A stretch of DNA of 64,000 nt from Shewanella halotolerans. Its GTDB lineage: Bacteria > Pseudomonadota > Gammaproteobacteria > Enterobacterales > Shewanellaceae. The position numbers were made by a program, and so were the translations under genes. Under the pieces are notes generated by a model. It was not told the origin of the DNA and searched no databases. It saw only the letters and a list, made by a program, of their open reading frames with translations. Shown here one piece after another: positions 10,201 through 18,525 of the stretch. The number at the start of each line of letters is the position of its first letter. The first letter of the stretch is position 1. The DNA is taken from positions 1,488,001 to 1,552,000 of the forward strand of contig NZ_CP080417.1 in the NCBI RefSeq assembly GCF_019457535.1. The letters are read 5' to 3'.

Positions 10201-10680
10201 GTGGCGACCCGTGTGATGATGACCAAACGCGGCTCCAAGATGGGTCTGGTCACTCTGGATGATAAGAGTGCTCGCCTGGAGGTGATGCTGTTTACCGAGG
10301 CCTTTGAGAAATTTGGTGAGCTGCTGGAAAAAGACAGAATCTTGATTGTCGAAGGGGAGGTGAGTTTCGATGACTTCTCCGGCGGCAATCGCATGACGGC
10401 CCGCAACATCATCGATATGGGTGAGGCGCGCAGTCACTTCGCCCACGCGGTCGAGGTGGATCTGGACGGCGCCAGTATCACGCCAGAGTGGCTCGGGCAG
10501 TTCCAGCAGGCGGTCGAGCCCTGGAAGGCAGGCAGTGTCCCCTTAGTGATCAACTATGCCCAGCCCACCGCCAAGGCCCAGTTCAGGCTGGGGGATGAGT
10601 GGCGGGTGAATCCGACCGACGAGCTGATGTTGGCGCTGGAAACGCTGACAGGCTCGGATAAGGTAAGGATCCTCTTCTAG
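7207..10680 (+). CDS. dnaE: DNA polymerase III alpha subunit DnaE
   Basis: This is the catalytic subunit of the replicative polymerase. The 1157-residue length is normal for the proteobacterial DnaE1 type. The N-terminal PHP domain starts HLRVHSDFSMSDG. The polymerase aspartates sit in MPDFDVDFCMDRR (about residues 398-410) and VKFDFLGLRTL (about 555). An OB-fold region lies near residues 990-1080 (VATRVMMTKRGSKMGLVTLD). It begins 130 bases after rnhB, and that gap shows no gene. The stop TAG is followed at once by the tilS ATG. Confidence 0.97.
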   Translation: MSEPRFVHLRVHSDFSMSDGLAKVKPILAKASEDQMAALALTDNTNLCGLVKFYGGCHGAGIKPIVGCDFFMLVPGFEDEFCSLTVLAMNNEGYKNLTLLISDAYLRGHVKDRAVIDQAWLERYSEGLILLSGAKDGDVGKALLKGNQGQVDSLVAFYQTHFPDRYYLELIRTGRPDEERYLHMAVELAGEKDLPVVATNQVVFIQPEQFEAHEIRVAISDGFTLADPRRPRRYSEQQYFRSQDEMCELFDDIPEALQNSVEIAKRCNVTVRLGEYFLPNFPTGDLSIEDFLVEVSKKGLEERLEFLFPDEAERAERRGEYDERLDVELTVINNMGFPGYFLIVMEFIQWGKDNGIPIGPGRGSGAGSLVAYALKITDLDPLEFDLLFERFLNPERVSMPDFDVDFCMDRRDEVIDHVAELYGRDAVSQIITFGTMAAKAVVRDVGRVLGHPYGFVDRISKMIPAEPGMTLAKAFEAEPALPEAYDADEEVKDLIDMCRVLEGVTRNAGKHAGGVVIAPTVITDFAPLYCDAEGHNPVTQFDKNDVETAGLVKFDFLGLRTLTIIDWALQMINPHLAKQGKEPVRIEAIVLDDPASFRLLQRYETTAVFQLESRGMKDLIKRLQPDCFEDMIALVALFRPGPLQSGMVDNFIERKHGREEVSYPDQQWQHESLKPILEPTYGIILYQEQVMQIAQVLAGYTLGGADMLRRAMGKKKPEEMAKQRSVFKEGAVKNGVDGELAMKIFDLVEKFAGYGFNKSHSAAYALVSYQTLWLKTHFPAQFMAAVMSADMDNTDKIVTLVDECERMGLPLLPPDVNKGLFRFTVDDDLNIVYGIGAIKGVGEGPVESILKAREDGPFVDLFDFCARVDLKKLNRRVIEKLICAGALDNLGPHRAAMMATLPEAIRAADQHAKAEAIGQHDMFGLLNSEPEDNKQQFVQCTPWPDKVWLEGERETLGLYLTGHPINQYLKELKHYTSGRLKDVHPTERGKTTKAAGLVVATRVMMTKRGSKMGLVTLDDKSARLEVMLFTEAFEKFGELLEKDRILIVEGEVSFDDFSGGNRMTARNIIDMGEARSHFAHAVEVDLDGASITPEWLGQFQQAVEPWKAGSVPLVINYAQPTAKAQFRLGDEWRVNPTDELMLALETLTGSDKVRILF

Positions 10681-12069
10681 ATGGCGCCCGACAGCTTCTG
10701 TCCTACTGCCGCACTGACCCAGTTGCTGGCGCGTGTCGCACCTGAGCCTAGCACTAAGTTAGTGCTGGCATACAGTGGCGGTGTCGACTCGGAGGTGCTC
10801 GCCTATGGCCTGAGCCGATATGCCAAGCAGCATCCCGAGTTTAATTATCTCTTGGTGCATGTGCATCACGGTCTCAGCGCCAATGCTGATAGCTGGCAGA
10901 GCCATTGTGAGCGCCGCGCCCGCGAGTATGGCTTGCCGATCAGCGTAAAGCGGGTGACAGTGGCTAGCGGCGCCCGCATCAGTCTCGAGGCCGCAGCCCG
11001 TGAGGCGAGATACGATGCGCTGCGAAGCGAGTTAGCCCCCGGCGATATCCTGCTCACCGCCCACCATCAGGACGATCAGCTCGAGACGCTATTGTTGGCG
11101 CTCAAGCGCGGCCTTGGGCCCAAGGGGCTGGCGGCCATGGGAGAGGTGCAGGCCTTTACCTCTGATAACCCACTCCTCAGGCCGCTGCTGACAAGATCCC
11201 GCGCCCAGATAGAAGCCTTTGCCAAGGCCGAGGGGCTTAGCCATATCGAGGATGAGAGTAATAAGGACAGTCGTTTCGACCGCAACTTTTTGCGCAACGA
11301 GGTGCTGCCGATCCTCACGGCGCGCTGGCCAGCCTTTGCCGCCACCGCCAGTCGCAGCGCTCAATTGTGCGCCGAGCAGCAGGCGCTGATAGACGAGGAG
11401 GTGAGTCTTCGTTTACCTGCCATGCTGCTAAGTGTGCCCCATAGCCAGGCGGCCGTGTTGGATCTGAAAGCGTTAGCAGAGCAGCCAGGGCGCTGGCGTC
11501 CCCATCTGCTGCGGGGCTTTATCGAGCATCTCGGCTTCCCTTTACCCTCGGCGGCGCAGCTGGGGGATATTTTGGCGCAGCTTGAGGCTAAAGACGACGC
11601 TCAGGTGGCGATTCGCATCAAATCTATGGTGCTGAGACGTTTTCAACAGGCCCTCTATCTGGACTCTGCAGAGGTCATTCCTAGACATAACCAAGTGCTG
11701 CAAGGCCTGGATGAGGATGTGAGATCCCAAGGCTCGACGTTAAGCTGGCCAATCGACAGCCAAAGCCAGCTTGTGGCGAACTGGAGTCTGACGGGGCTTC
11801 GGCTACGTCTAGAAAAGGCAGACGAGATGACGCTTCGTTTTGGCGCCTCTGGTAGCGTGCGCTGTCATCCCCATGGTCGGGACAAGGGGCGGGAGCTTAA
11901 GAAGTTGTGGCAAGAGTTTGCCGTGCCGCCTTGGGAGCGAGGGCGTATTCCTCTTATCTTTTCGGGCGAGCAATTAGTTGCGGCTGTGGGACTCTGGGTG
12001 GATAAACGCTACCTGGCCGCTGAAGGCGAGGGCGGCTGGCAGTTCAGCCTTGTCGACGTTAATGGCTAA
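10681..12069 (+). CDS. tilS: tRNA(Ile)-lysidine synthetase TilS
   Basis: TilS converts C34 of the CAU-anticodon isoleucine tRNA to lysidine, so that it reads AUA. The 462-residue protein has the PP-loop SGGVDS at residues 32-37, the HHQDDQLET block near 127-135 and the C-terminal TilS domains. The ATG lies directly behind the dnaE stop. In Escherichia coli accA separates these two genes; here it is absent. The stop codon lies inside a 28-base tandem repeat (see 12066-12131), so the last codons could be repeat-derived. Confidence 0.93.
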   Translation: MAPDSFCPTAALTQLLARVAPEPSTKLVLAYSGGVDSEVLAYGLSRYAKQHPEFNYLLVHVHHGLSANADSWQSHCERRAREYGLPISVKRVTVASGARISLEAAAREARYDALRSELAPGDILLTAHHQDDQLETLLLALKRGLGPKGLAAMGEVQAFTSDNPLLRPLLTRSRAQIEAFAKAEGLSHIEDESNKDSRFDRNFLRNEVLPILTARWPAFAATASRSAQLCAEQQALIDEEVSLRLPAMLLSVPHSQAAVLDLKALAEQPGRWRPHLLRGFIEHLGFPLPSAAQLGDILAQLEAKDDAQVAIRIKSMVLRRFQQALYLDSAEVIPRHNQVLQGLDEDVRSQGSTLSWPIDSQSQLVANWSLTGLRLRLEKADEMTLRFGASGSVRCHPHGRDKGRELKKLWQEFAVPPWERGRIPLIFSGEQLVAAVGLWVDKRYLAAEGEGGWQFSLVDVNG

Positions 12070-12131
12070 CATCTAATACCAATCTTCCAATACCTAACAT
12101 CTAATACCAATCTTCCAATACCTAACATCTA
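12066..12131. repeat. 28-base tandem repeat spanning the tilS stop
   Basis: Two exact 28-base units (12066-12093 and 12094-12121) are followed by ten matching bases. Each full unit contains TAATACCAATC (12074-12084 and 12102-12112), the same 11 bases found at one end of the inverted-repeat element near 43.2-43.3 kb. The first unit includes the tilS stop codon. Confidence 0.9.
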
Positions 12132-12133
12132 GG

Positions 12134-12168
12134 CGGCAGGATGGCGCTATCCTGCCGGGGAATTTTTT
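12134..12168. terminator. Terminator between convergent tilS and GGDEF gene
   Basis: CGGCAGGAT and ATCCTGCCG form a perfect nine-base stem around GGCGCT. A T-run follows six bases later (GGGAATTTTTT), so the hairpin is clear but the tail is not ideal. Confidence 0.6.
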
Positions 12169-12268
12169 ATCGCGACTTCTGTAGATCGGCGCATATAAAT
12201 CGTCGCTAAACCTGTTCTAAATCCCTTTTAATCTCAGCTCAATATGGCTCTCTATTCAGGATGCCACT

Positions 12269-13156
12269 CTAATCGACGCGGTAGCAGCGACGTCCGGCCG
12301 CCTTGGCGCGGTAGAGGGCCTTGTCGGCCCGGAGGTACAGGGTCTCGGCGTCATTGCCAAGCTGCCACTGGGCAAGGCCCATGCTGGTCTGCACCTGAAA
12401 CTTGGTTAGCAGGCTATCGCCTTCCATCATGGCGAGGATCCGCTCACACAGTACGCTGGCCGCCTGGGTATCGCCTTCGATCAGCAGGGTAAATTCGTCG
12501 CCGCCGATACGAAAGGCTTGGTCGCTGTCGCGAATCGCTTGCTCAAGTGTGTGACCGAATTGACTCAGCACCTCATCGCCCACCAGGTGGCCATACTTGT
12601 CATTCAGGCTCTTGAAGTTATCGAGATCCAGCACCACTAAGGTGATCGCATCCCCATGGCGCTGGGCGCGGGCCAGTACCTGCTTGAGGCTCTGCTCATA
12701 GTAGCGGCGGTTGCCCAGATGGGTGAGTGAGTCATGCATCGCCTGTTTTGCCATCTGCTGGTAGGCGATGGCGTTTACCAAAGGGCTCAGCAGCAGTGAC
12801 TGCAACTGATACAGCAGCTCTGTCTGTGGCTTGATCAGTGGCGCCGACAGACGATAGGCGATGCTGATGCTCACCCCATCATGGCTAAGGTTTTGTTTTA
12901 TTAGTAAACCTTGCTCACCGCCCCAGCTTAGCTGATACTCTTTATAGCACAGGGTGATCCCCAGCACTGGCAAGTGTTGTCCCATGAGTTTGCCGTAGCA
13001 GGCAAATACCGTCCGTGGATCTAGGCTCTCATGCAGCTGCTGCATGACGGTGACTAGATTAGGCGCACCGTTTGGCGCACCGACTGTATTGTGATGGTGA
13101 TCTGGCTGATAGCGATATTCGTCAAACGAAAATTCTGTCGCTAAGGCAAAGTCCAT
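12269..13156 (-). CDS. Diguanylate cyclase (GGDEF domain)
   Basis: It is predicted to make cyclic di-GMP. The 295-residue protein has an N-terminal region of about 135 residues that I do not recognise, possibly GAF-like, with no clear membrane segment. A GGDEF domain follows, starting at HDSLTHLGNRR. The active-site GGDEF is at residues 218-222, and an inhibitory I-site RxxD (RDSD, 209-212) lies five residues before it, so product inhibition is likely. There is no EAL domain. It is convergent with tilS and divergent from the antiporter gene. Confidence 0.9.
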   Translation of the reverse strand: MDFALATEFSFDEYRYQPDHHHNTVGAPNGAPNLVTVMQQLHESLDPRTVFACYGKLMGQHLPVLGITLCYKEYQLSWGGEQGLLIKQNLSHDGVSISIAYRLSAPLIKPQTELLYQLQSLLLSPLVNAIAYQQMAKQAMHDSLTHLGNRRYYEQSLKQVLARAQRHGDAITLVVLDLDNFKSLNDKYGHLVGDEVLSQFGHTLEQAIRDSDQAFRIGGDEFTLLIEGDTQAASVLCERILAMMEGDSLLTKFQVQTSMGLAQWQLGNDAETLYLRADKALYRAKAAGRRCYRVD

Positions 13157-13348
13157 AATCTTTACTCCACAATGTAACGGACCCGAGATAGGTTATATAA
13201 AGCAAAAAACGTGCCTAATACTAAATGATGGGTTTGTCTATATATGTCATTGAGTTAGTCTGGGGAAGGGGGGGCTTAGTCGGTGACAGTATTTTGACTC
13301 GGGCAGCAAACTTGACGCTAGCGATCGCGTCCAGGCACATTTGTGCAC

Positions 13349-13373
13349 ACAGTTTTGGGCATACAGTTTTGGG
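13349..13373. repeat. Direct repeat in the GGDEF/antiporter divergent gap
   Basis: ACAGTTTTGGG occurs twice (13349-13359 and 13363-13373) with a 14-base period, 42 bases before the antiporter start. It could be a regulator site or chance. Confidence 0.35.
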
Positions 13374-13414
13374 AAGAGCGTATTTGAGGGCAGGCAGAGG
13401 AGCGCGCAGCGGTA

Positions 13415-15364
13415 ATGGAACACAGCATACTGATTAAGATCCTGTTGATGTTGATGATGGCCATAGTGGCGATCGCCCTCTTTAGGCGGGCGGGCCTGCC
13501 GGCTATCCTGGCCTATCTGATCACCGGGGTGATCAGCGGCCCTTCTGTGTTCAACTGGTTCACTCAGCAGCAGATCCACTCGGTGGCCGAGCTGGGGGTA
13601 GTACTGCTGATGTTCTCACTAGGTCTCGAATTCTCGCTGCCTAGACTCTGGGCCATGCGCCGCACCGTATTTGGTCTGGGTAGCGCTCAGGTGTTTGTCA
13701 CCGCCGTTCTTACCATGTGCATCAGCATGCTGTTGGGGCTTAACCTGAGCGAGTCCATCGTGGTGGGCTCGGCCATCGCTCTCTCTTCTACCGCCATCGT
13801 ACTCAAGTTGCTCAACGAGCGCGGCTGGCTCAGGCGGCGCCACGGCGAGCTGTCGGTGAGTGTCTTGCTGTTTCAGGATCTGGCCGTGGTGCCTCTGCTG
13901 ATCCTCATGCCTCTGCTGGCCTCAGATGGTGAGATGCTGAGCTGGCACCAGATCTTGCTCGCCATGGGGGAAGGGGTATTGGCCTTCATCGCCCTGATGG
14001 CCGTGGGTAAGTGGGCGCTGCCTAAGGTGTTTGATGAGGTGGCGCGCTCGCGCTCCAACGAGCTGTTTGTCCTCTCCACCCTGGTAGTGGCGCTGGTCAC
14101 TGGTGCCCTGACCCAGTGGCTGGGACTCTCCATGGCACTGGGCGCCTTTATCGCTGGTATGCTGCTGGGGGAGAGCCAATACAAACGCCAGCTGGAGGCA
14201 GATATTCGCCCCTTCAGGGATCTCTTGATGGGGCTCTTCTTCATCTCTATCGGCATGCTGCTCGATTTTAGCCTGGTGATCACCTTCTGGTGGCAGGTAC
14301 TGCTGCTGGTGGTGGCGGTGATTATCGCCAAAGCCTTGATCGTCTTTGGCCTGCTCAGGGCGGCCAAGGAGTCATTTCGCACCTCTGTGGCTGCCGCCAT
14401 CAGCCTGGCGCAGGTGGGGGAGTTCAGTTTCGTGGTGCTGGCGTTGGCGGTTAACTATCAGCTGCTGGAGATCACCGTCAGCACTAAGCTGGTGATGGTG
14501 GCCGTGCTGTCGATGGCGGTGGCTCCTTGGCTGGTGCGTCACAGCGTGGATATCGCCAGGCGCCTGCACGGGGTCAAGTCGGTTAAGCAGGGGGGTCATG
14601 AGACTATTCCCATCCCGGAGCAGAGTAGCGACCTGGTGTTGATTCTGGGTTATGGCCGGGTGGGGCAGACCATAGCCCGTTTCATGAAGACGGAGGCGAT
14701 CCCCTATCTGGTGCTCGACCGGGATCCCACTAGGGTGAGTGAGGCGCGCCGGGCGGGAGAGCCTGTCTATTTTGGCGATGTGGCCAAGCGGGCGATCCTC
14801 AAGCAGGCGCAGATCAAGCAAGCCAAGCTGATCGTGCTCACCTTTACCAGCAGTCATGTGCTCGATGAGGTCTTGCCCCTGTGCCGTCAGCTGGCGCCCG
14901 AGGCCAAGATCTTGGTGAGGACCCGCGACGACGAGGGCATGGAGGCGCTGGAGGAGGCGGGGGCCAGTCAGGTGATCCCGGAAACCCTGGAGGGCAGCCT
15001 GATGCTGGTGTCTCAGGTGCTCTATCAGTGCGGCGTGCCCCTGACCCGGATCCTCAAGCGCCTCGAGTATGAGCGGCGCAATCATTATCAATATCTGCAC
15101 GGCTTCTTCTCCGGTGAGGAGACAGACTTTACTTTAGAGCTGCTGCACGCCGTCGCCCTGCCCAAAGGCGCCCAGGTGGTGGGCCAGCCGCTCTCTGCCA
15201 TTCCCTGGGACAAGCTCAGGGTGGAGCTAAGGGCAGTGCGCCGCAGCGGCGCCGAGGTGGAAAGCCCTGAGCTTGACTGGCTGATCCGTCCCGGGGATAT
15301 CCTCATCATCCTGGGTAAGCCAAGGCGCATCGAGAAGGCCGAGCATTACCTGCTTCAAGGCTAA
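13415..15364 (+). CDS. KefB/KefC-type monovalent cation:proton antiporter (CPA2) with RCK domain
   Basis: The protein is predicted to exchange K+ or Na+ for protons at the inner membrane. The first roughly 385 residues are membrane segments of the CPA2 family (FRRAGLPAILAYLITGVISGP; ALSSTAIVLKLL). A TrkA-N/RCK nucleotide-binding domain follows at about 405-525, with the Rossmann glycines in ILGYGRVGQ. A TrkA-C domain lies at about 560-645. The 649-residue length fits KefB/KefC/YbaL. No KefF/KefG-type ancillary gene is adjacent. The start has AGAGGAG at 13396-13402. The SGNH hydrolase follows by 25 bases. Confidence 0.9.
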   Translation: MEHSILIKILLMLMMAIVAIALFRRAGLPAILAYLITGVISGPSVFNWFTQQQIHSVAELGVVLLMFSLGLEFSLPRLWAMRRTVFGLGSAQVFVTAVLTMCISMLLGLNLSESIVVGSAIALSSTAIVLKLLNERGWLRRRHGELSVSVLLFQDLAVVPLLILMPLLASDGEMLSWHQILLAMGEGVLAFIALMAVGKWALPKVFDEVARSRSNELFVLSTLVVALVTGALTQWLGLSMALGAFIAGMLLGESQYKRQLEADIRPFRDLLMGLFFISIGMLLDFSLVITFWWQVLLLVVAVIIAKALIVFGLLRAAKESFRTSVAAAISLAQVGEFSFVVLALAVNYQLLEITVSTKLVMVAVLSMAVAPWLVRHSVDIARRLHGVKSVKQGGHETIPIPEQSSDLVLILGYGRVGQTIARFMKTEAIPYLVLDRDPTRVSEARRAGEPVYFGDVAKRAILKQAQIKQAKLIVLTFTSSHVLDEVLPLCRQLAPEAKILVRTRDDEGMEALEEAGASQVIPETLEGSLMLVSQVLYQCGVPLTRILKRLEYERRNHYQYLHGFFSGEETDFTLELLHAVALPKGAQVVGQPLSAIPWDKLRVELRAVRRSGAEVESPELDWLIRPGDILIILGKPRRIEKAEHYLLQG

Positions 15365-15389
15365 TCGGATAAGAGAGGGTAAAAGTGCT

Positions 15390-16112
15390 ATGGTAAGACC
15401 AGCCCTGTTAATTGTGCTCTCTCCGCTGCTGCTGATGCAGGCGCTGTGGGTCAAGTGGCGCACGCCAAGGCTGCCCGAGCCCGATGGTGAGCGCAGTGGT
15501 GAGTTGGGGGAGGGGAAGCCGCTTAGGCTGTTGATTCTAGGGGACTCGGCCGCGGCGGGCGTCGGCGTCTCCCACCAAGATAAGGCCCTGAGCGGTCAGC
15601 TCACTCGTCTGCTGGCGCCTCACTACCGACTCAACTGGCATTTACTGGCCAAGTCGGGCATGACTACGGCCCAGACGCTCAAGCTTATCCAGCAGGCACC
15701 AAATAGGGTCGATGTCATTCTTATCTCTTTGGGAGTCAACGATCTGCTCTCGCCCATAGACGTGCAGCGCTGGCTCGCCTCGACCGGCGCGTTGATAGGC
15801 GGTTTACTTGAGGCTTCACCCGGCGCAAGGGTGCTGCTGACGCCGGTGCCGCCCCTGGGGGACTTTCCGAGATTTACTCAGCCCCTCGCCGGTGTGTTGC
15901 GGCGACGGGAGGCGCGCTTCAATCGGGCGCTTGAGCAGTTTTGCCAAGAGGAAGCGGCCTGTCAGCTTCTGCCCCTCATGCTGCCGTTGACGAGCGAAGC
16001 CCTGGCCAGCGATGGCTTTCACCCCAGCGCAGCCAGCTATCGTCTGTGGGCGGAATGCGCCAGTCAGGCGATCCTCGCCCGGCACCTTATTGAAGACACC
16101 CGTCCAGTCTAG
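15390..16112 (+). CDS. SGNH/GDSL-family hydrolase (esterase or lysophospholipase-like)
   Basis: A 240-residue hydrolase with an N-terminal hydrophobic segment that may be an uncleaved anchor or signal peptide. The four SGNH blocks are visible: ILGDSAAAGVGV (nucleophile Ser, about residue 50), a Gly in block II, ISLGVND (block III Asn), and DGFHPSAASY (catalytic Asp and His). The substrate cannot be told; lipids or acyl esters are likely. It follows the antiporter closely and is convergent with the patatin-like gene. Confidence 0.87.
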   Translation: MVRPALLIVLSPLLLMQALWVKWRTPRLPEPDGERSGELGEGKPLRLLILGDSAAAGVGVSHQDKALSGQLTRLLAPHYRLNWHLLAKSGMTTAQTLKLIQQAPNRVDVILISLGVNDLLSPIDVQRWLASTGALIGGLLEASPGARVLLTPVPPLGDFPRFTQPLAGVLRRREARFNRALEQFCQEEAACQLLPLMLPLTSEALASDGFHPSAASYRLWAECASQAILARHLIEDTRPV

Positions 16113-16132
16113 TTAACGCCTTTTGAGAGTCT

Positions 16133-17257
16133 TTAGCGAATATTGAAGAAGGCCTTGATCTCATCTATTTGACACATGGCATCCTGATAACCCAGGTTGA
16201 TCAGCGCGCTGCAGTAAGACTGCTCGAACAGCAGATAGGAGACGATACTCGAGTCAGATTGCTGGTTGATGCCGATTAGCCGTAGCAGGGCCTTCACCGC
16301 CATCGGCATATCCTGATAGTGCTGGGCGGCGATTAGGCTGAGATCCTCGCTGGGTTTTATCACAAGTGTGTCTATGGTCTTGAGCGACGCCTCATGTCTG
16401 CGCTCCTTGGGGATCAGGTTGAGTGTGCTGTTGATCCGCTGCAGACGCTCGAGATCGCTATTTAACGTATCGGAGAAGATGGTATCGAGCAGGTGACCGG
16501 CTATGGTCGCCGTCTTGGGGTGATGTTCAAACTCCTTGTGCACCTGCTTATGGGGGCTCTCCAGGTTGATCACCATGATCTTCTCCGCCCCCAGATGAAT
16601 CGGGCTGCTCAGGGGCGCCAGCTGATGCACTGAGCCATCGCCATAATAGCCGCGATTGAGCTTCACCGAGGGAAACACCAGGGGGATAGCGGCGCTGGCC
16701 AGCAGGTGTTCGGTATGCAGATGAGTGCGCTGGCCGCCACGACGGGCGCGGTTCCACTCATCAATCTCCTTGGCGGCCTGGAAGAAGCTCACCGAGCGCG
16801 ACGAGTTGTAGCAGGAGGTGTCTACGCTCAGGGCATGCAGGGCGCCGTTGGCGATATTGCGGTCGATCCGCTCGAAGTTAATCAGGTTGTTCAGCAGGTT
16901 TCTCAGGGGCTGGTTGTCGAACAGGCTACCGGCTTCGGTGTTGATCTTCACATCCTGTAGCCCCATCAGCGCCATCTGCGCCAGGTGGGAGAAGATGCCG
17001 CCAAATGAGGAGCGGTAGACCTTGTGGGTGCTAAAGTGGCGCCAGACCCACTCGAGCTTACGTACCCCGAGATGAAAACAAGAGGCATGGGTCGCGATAG
17101 AGGTGCCGTTGATGGCGCCGGCAGAGGTGCCGCAAATGATCTTAAAGGGCACGCCGTGGTTACGGGGATAGAACTGCACTATCGCCTTGAGTACCCCGAC
17201 CTGGTAAGCGGCGCGCGCACCGCCGCCCCCTAACACCAATGCTGTCTTATCTGGCAA
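16133..17257 (-). CDS. Patatin-like phospholipase (RssA type)
   Basis: A predicted cytoplasmic or membrane-associated lipid acyl hydrolase of 374 residues. It has the oxyanion-hole glycines in LVLGGGGARAAYQVGVL, the nucleophile elbow GTSAG (Ser about residue 45) and the dyad Asp in YGDGSVHQ (about 230), so the catalytic Ser-Asp dyad is complete. There is no signal peptide. It is convergent with the SGNH hydrolase across 20 bases. Confidence 0.9.
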   Translation of the reverse strand: MPDKTALVLGGGGARAAYQVGVLKAIVQFYPRNHGVPFKIICGTSAGAINGTSIATHASCFHLGVRKLEWVWRHFSTHKVYRSSFGGIFSHLAQMALMGLQDVKINTEAGSLFDNQPLRNLLNNLINFERIDRNIANGALHALSVDTSCYNSSRSVSFFQAAKEIDEWNRARRGGQRTHLHTEHLLASAAIPLVFPSVKLNRGYYGDGSVHQLAPLSSPIHLGAEKIMVINLESPHKQVHKEFEHHPKTATIAGHLLDTIFSDTLNSDLERLQRINSTLNLIPKERRHEASLKTIDTLVIKPSEDLSLIAAQHYQDMPMAVKALLRLIGINQQSDSSIVSYLLFEQSYCSALINLGYQDAMCQIDEIKAFFNIR

Positions 17258-17784
17258 CTGAGTTCCCTCTGAATGAATTCTATTGTGCCGCGCCTGGCGG
17301 CAAGTCTTGTGATTGCGCTGGCCTGGACCAGCCTGTCATTTTTATAGGCTTTACTGCTGCAATACCCCTGCTAGCTTTGCCAAGTTCGTTATGTCCGGCA
17401 ATTGGAAACGTCCCTTAGTGCCGTCTCGCTTGCAATGGCCAAGGCCGATATTGATTAGAATATGTGAGCCGTGGGCCATGTTCAAGCCGGCGTCCCTGGA
17501 TGATTTTCTCGCCCCTTCGACGTAGCTTCTAGGGCATTTGGGGATTAACAGGCTGCGATTAGGCCTCAATACGCCATCTCTAGCACAAATAATAGGGTGA
17601 TGACCTAGATAATAAGTCTATATTGACTCAAGTCTCTGTGGCCGCTTTTGGCGTCTCAATGCCGCTATCTACTTGTAATGTAAATGTTAACTGACAAGTT
17701 GTCCCTCGACCATGGGTTTTGGGGCTGTTTGATAATCTCTAAGGTTCGCGTAGACTGGAAATGAGTACATATGAGGGATCAAAC
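17258..17784. other. Noncoding stretch upstream of the response regulator
   Basis: 527 bases between divergent genes. I see no convincing gene. It should hold the promoters of the patatin-like gene and the response regulator; no clear operator palindrome stands out. Confidence 0.5.
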
Positions 17785-18453
17785 ATGTTACAGCCACTAA
17801 AAATAATAATAGCTGATGATCATCCACTGTTTCGGCAAGCACTCGTAAACACCCTAACCACTCAGTTCGATCAGCCTATGCTGTTTGAGGCGGAAACGGT
17901 GACGGCACTGGATGAGATCTTAACCCAGCATCAGGATGCAGACCTGCTCTTATTGGATCTGAATATTCCCAATGCGCATGGATTCAATACCTTAGTCAAT
18001 ATTCGTAACAGCTATCCCCACATAGGGATAGTGGTGATCTCCGGCCAGGAAGATAAAGTCACTGTGGGTAAGGCGATGTCCTTCGGCGCGGCGGGCTTTA
18101 TTCCCAAGTCCTCGCCGGTCGAGCAGATGGTCAAGGCGATCAATGCCGTGATGGCCGGCCGCCAGTGGATGCCGCCGGGCTGTGAGGACCTTAGTGCGGT
18201 GACCCTGGACAGCATGAGTAGCAAGATAGCCAGCCTGTCACCGCGTCAGCACAAGATCTTGATGATGTTTGCCGACGGCCTGCTCAACAAGCAGATCGCC
18301 TATGAGTTAGGCTTGTCAGAGGCCACTATCAAGGCCCACGCCAGCGCTATTTTCCTCAAGCTTGGAGTACATACCCGCACCCAGGCGGTGATCGCCATGA
18401 GTCAGCTCTATCTGGACAAGACGCCGCTGACCGCCGAGGTGGAAGAGGTCTAG
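17785..18453 (+). CDS. crbR: LuxR-family response regulator, CrbR/ErdR-like
   Basis: A 222-residue two-component regulator. The receiver domain (about 1-125) has the acidic pair in IIIADDHPLF and the phosphoacceptor Asp58 in LLLLDLNIP. The LuxR-type helix-turn-helix is at about 155-215 (LSPRQHKILMMFADGLLNKQIAYELGLS in two parts). The start chosen is ATG 17785, with GAGGGA six bases upstream; an in-frame ATG at 17761 lacks a good ribosome site. It faces the SSS-type hybrid kinase tail to tail. That pairing is the known CrbS/CrbR arrangement, which activates acetyl-CoA synthetase in Vibrio and Pseudomonas. The symbol is by context, not by search. Confidence 0.8.
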   Translation: MLQPLKIIIADDHPLFRQALVNTLTTQFDQPMLFEAETVTALDEILTQHQDADLLLLDLNIPNAHGFNTLVNIRNSYPHIGIVVISGQEDKVTVGKAMSFGAAGFIPKSSPVEQMVKAINAVMAGRQWMPPGCEDLSAVTLDSMSSKIASLSPRQHKILMMFADGLLNKQIAYELGLSEATIKAHASAIFLKLGVHTRTQAVIAMSQLYLDKTPLTAEVEEV

Positions 18454-18490
18454 TCGTTTAGGGCTGACAGGTTTCCCATATTTAATAAAG

Positions 18491-18520
18491 AACGCCCCGC
18501 AGCTTAAGTTGCGGGGCGTT
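18491..18520. terminator. Bidirectional terminator between crbR and crbS
   Basis: AACGCCCCGCA and TGCGGGGCGTT form an 11-base perfect stem with an eight-base loop, between two convergent stops. Confidence 0.85.
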
Positions 18521-18525
18521 TGCTT

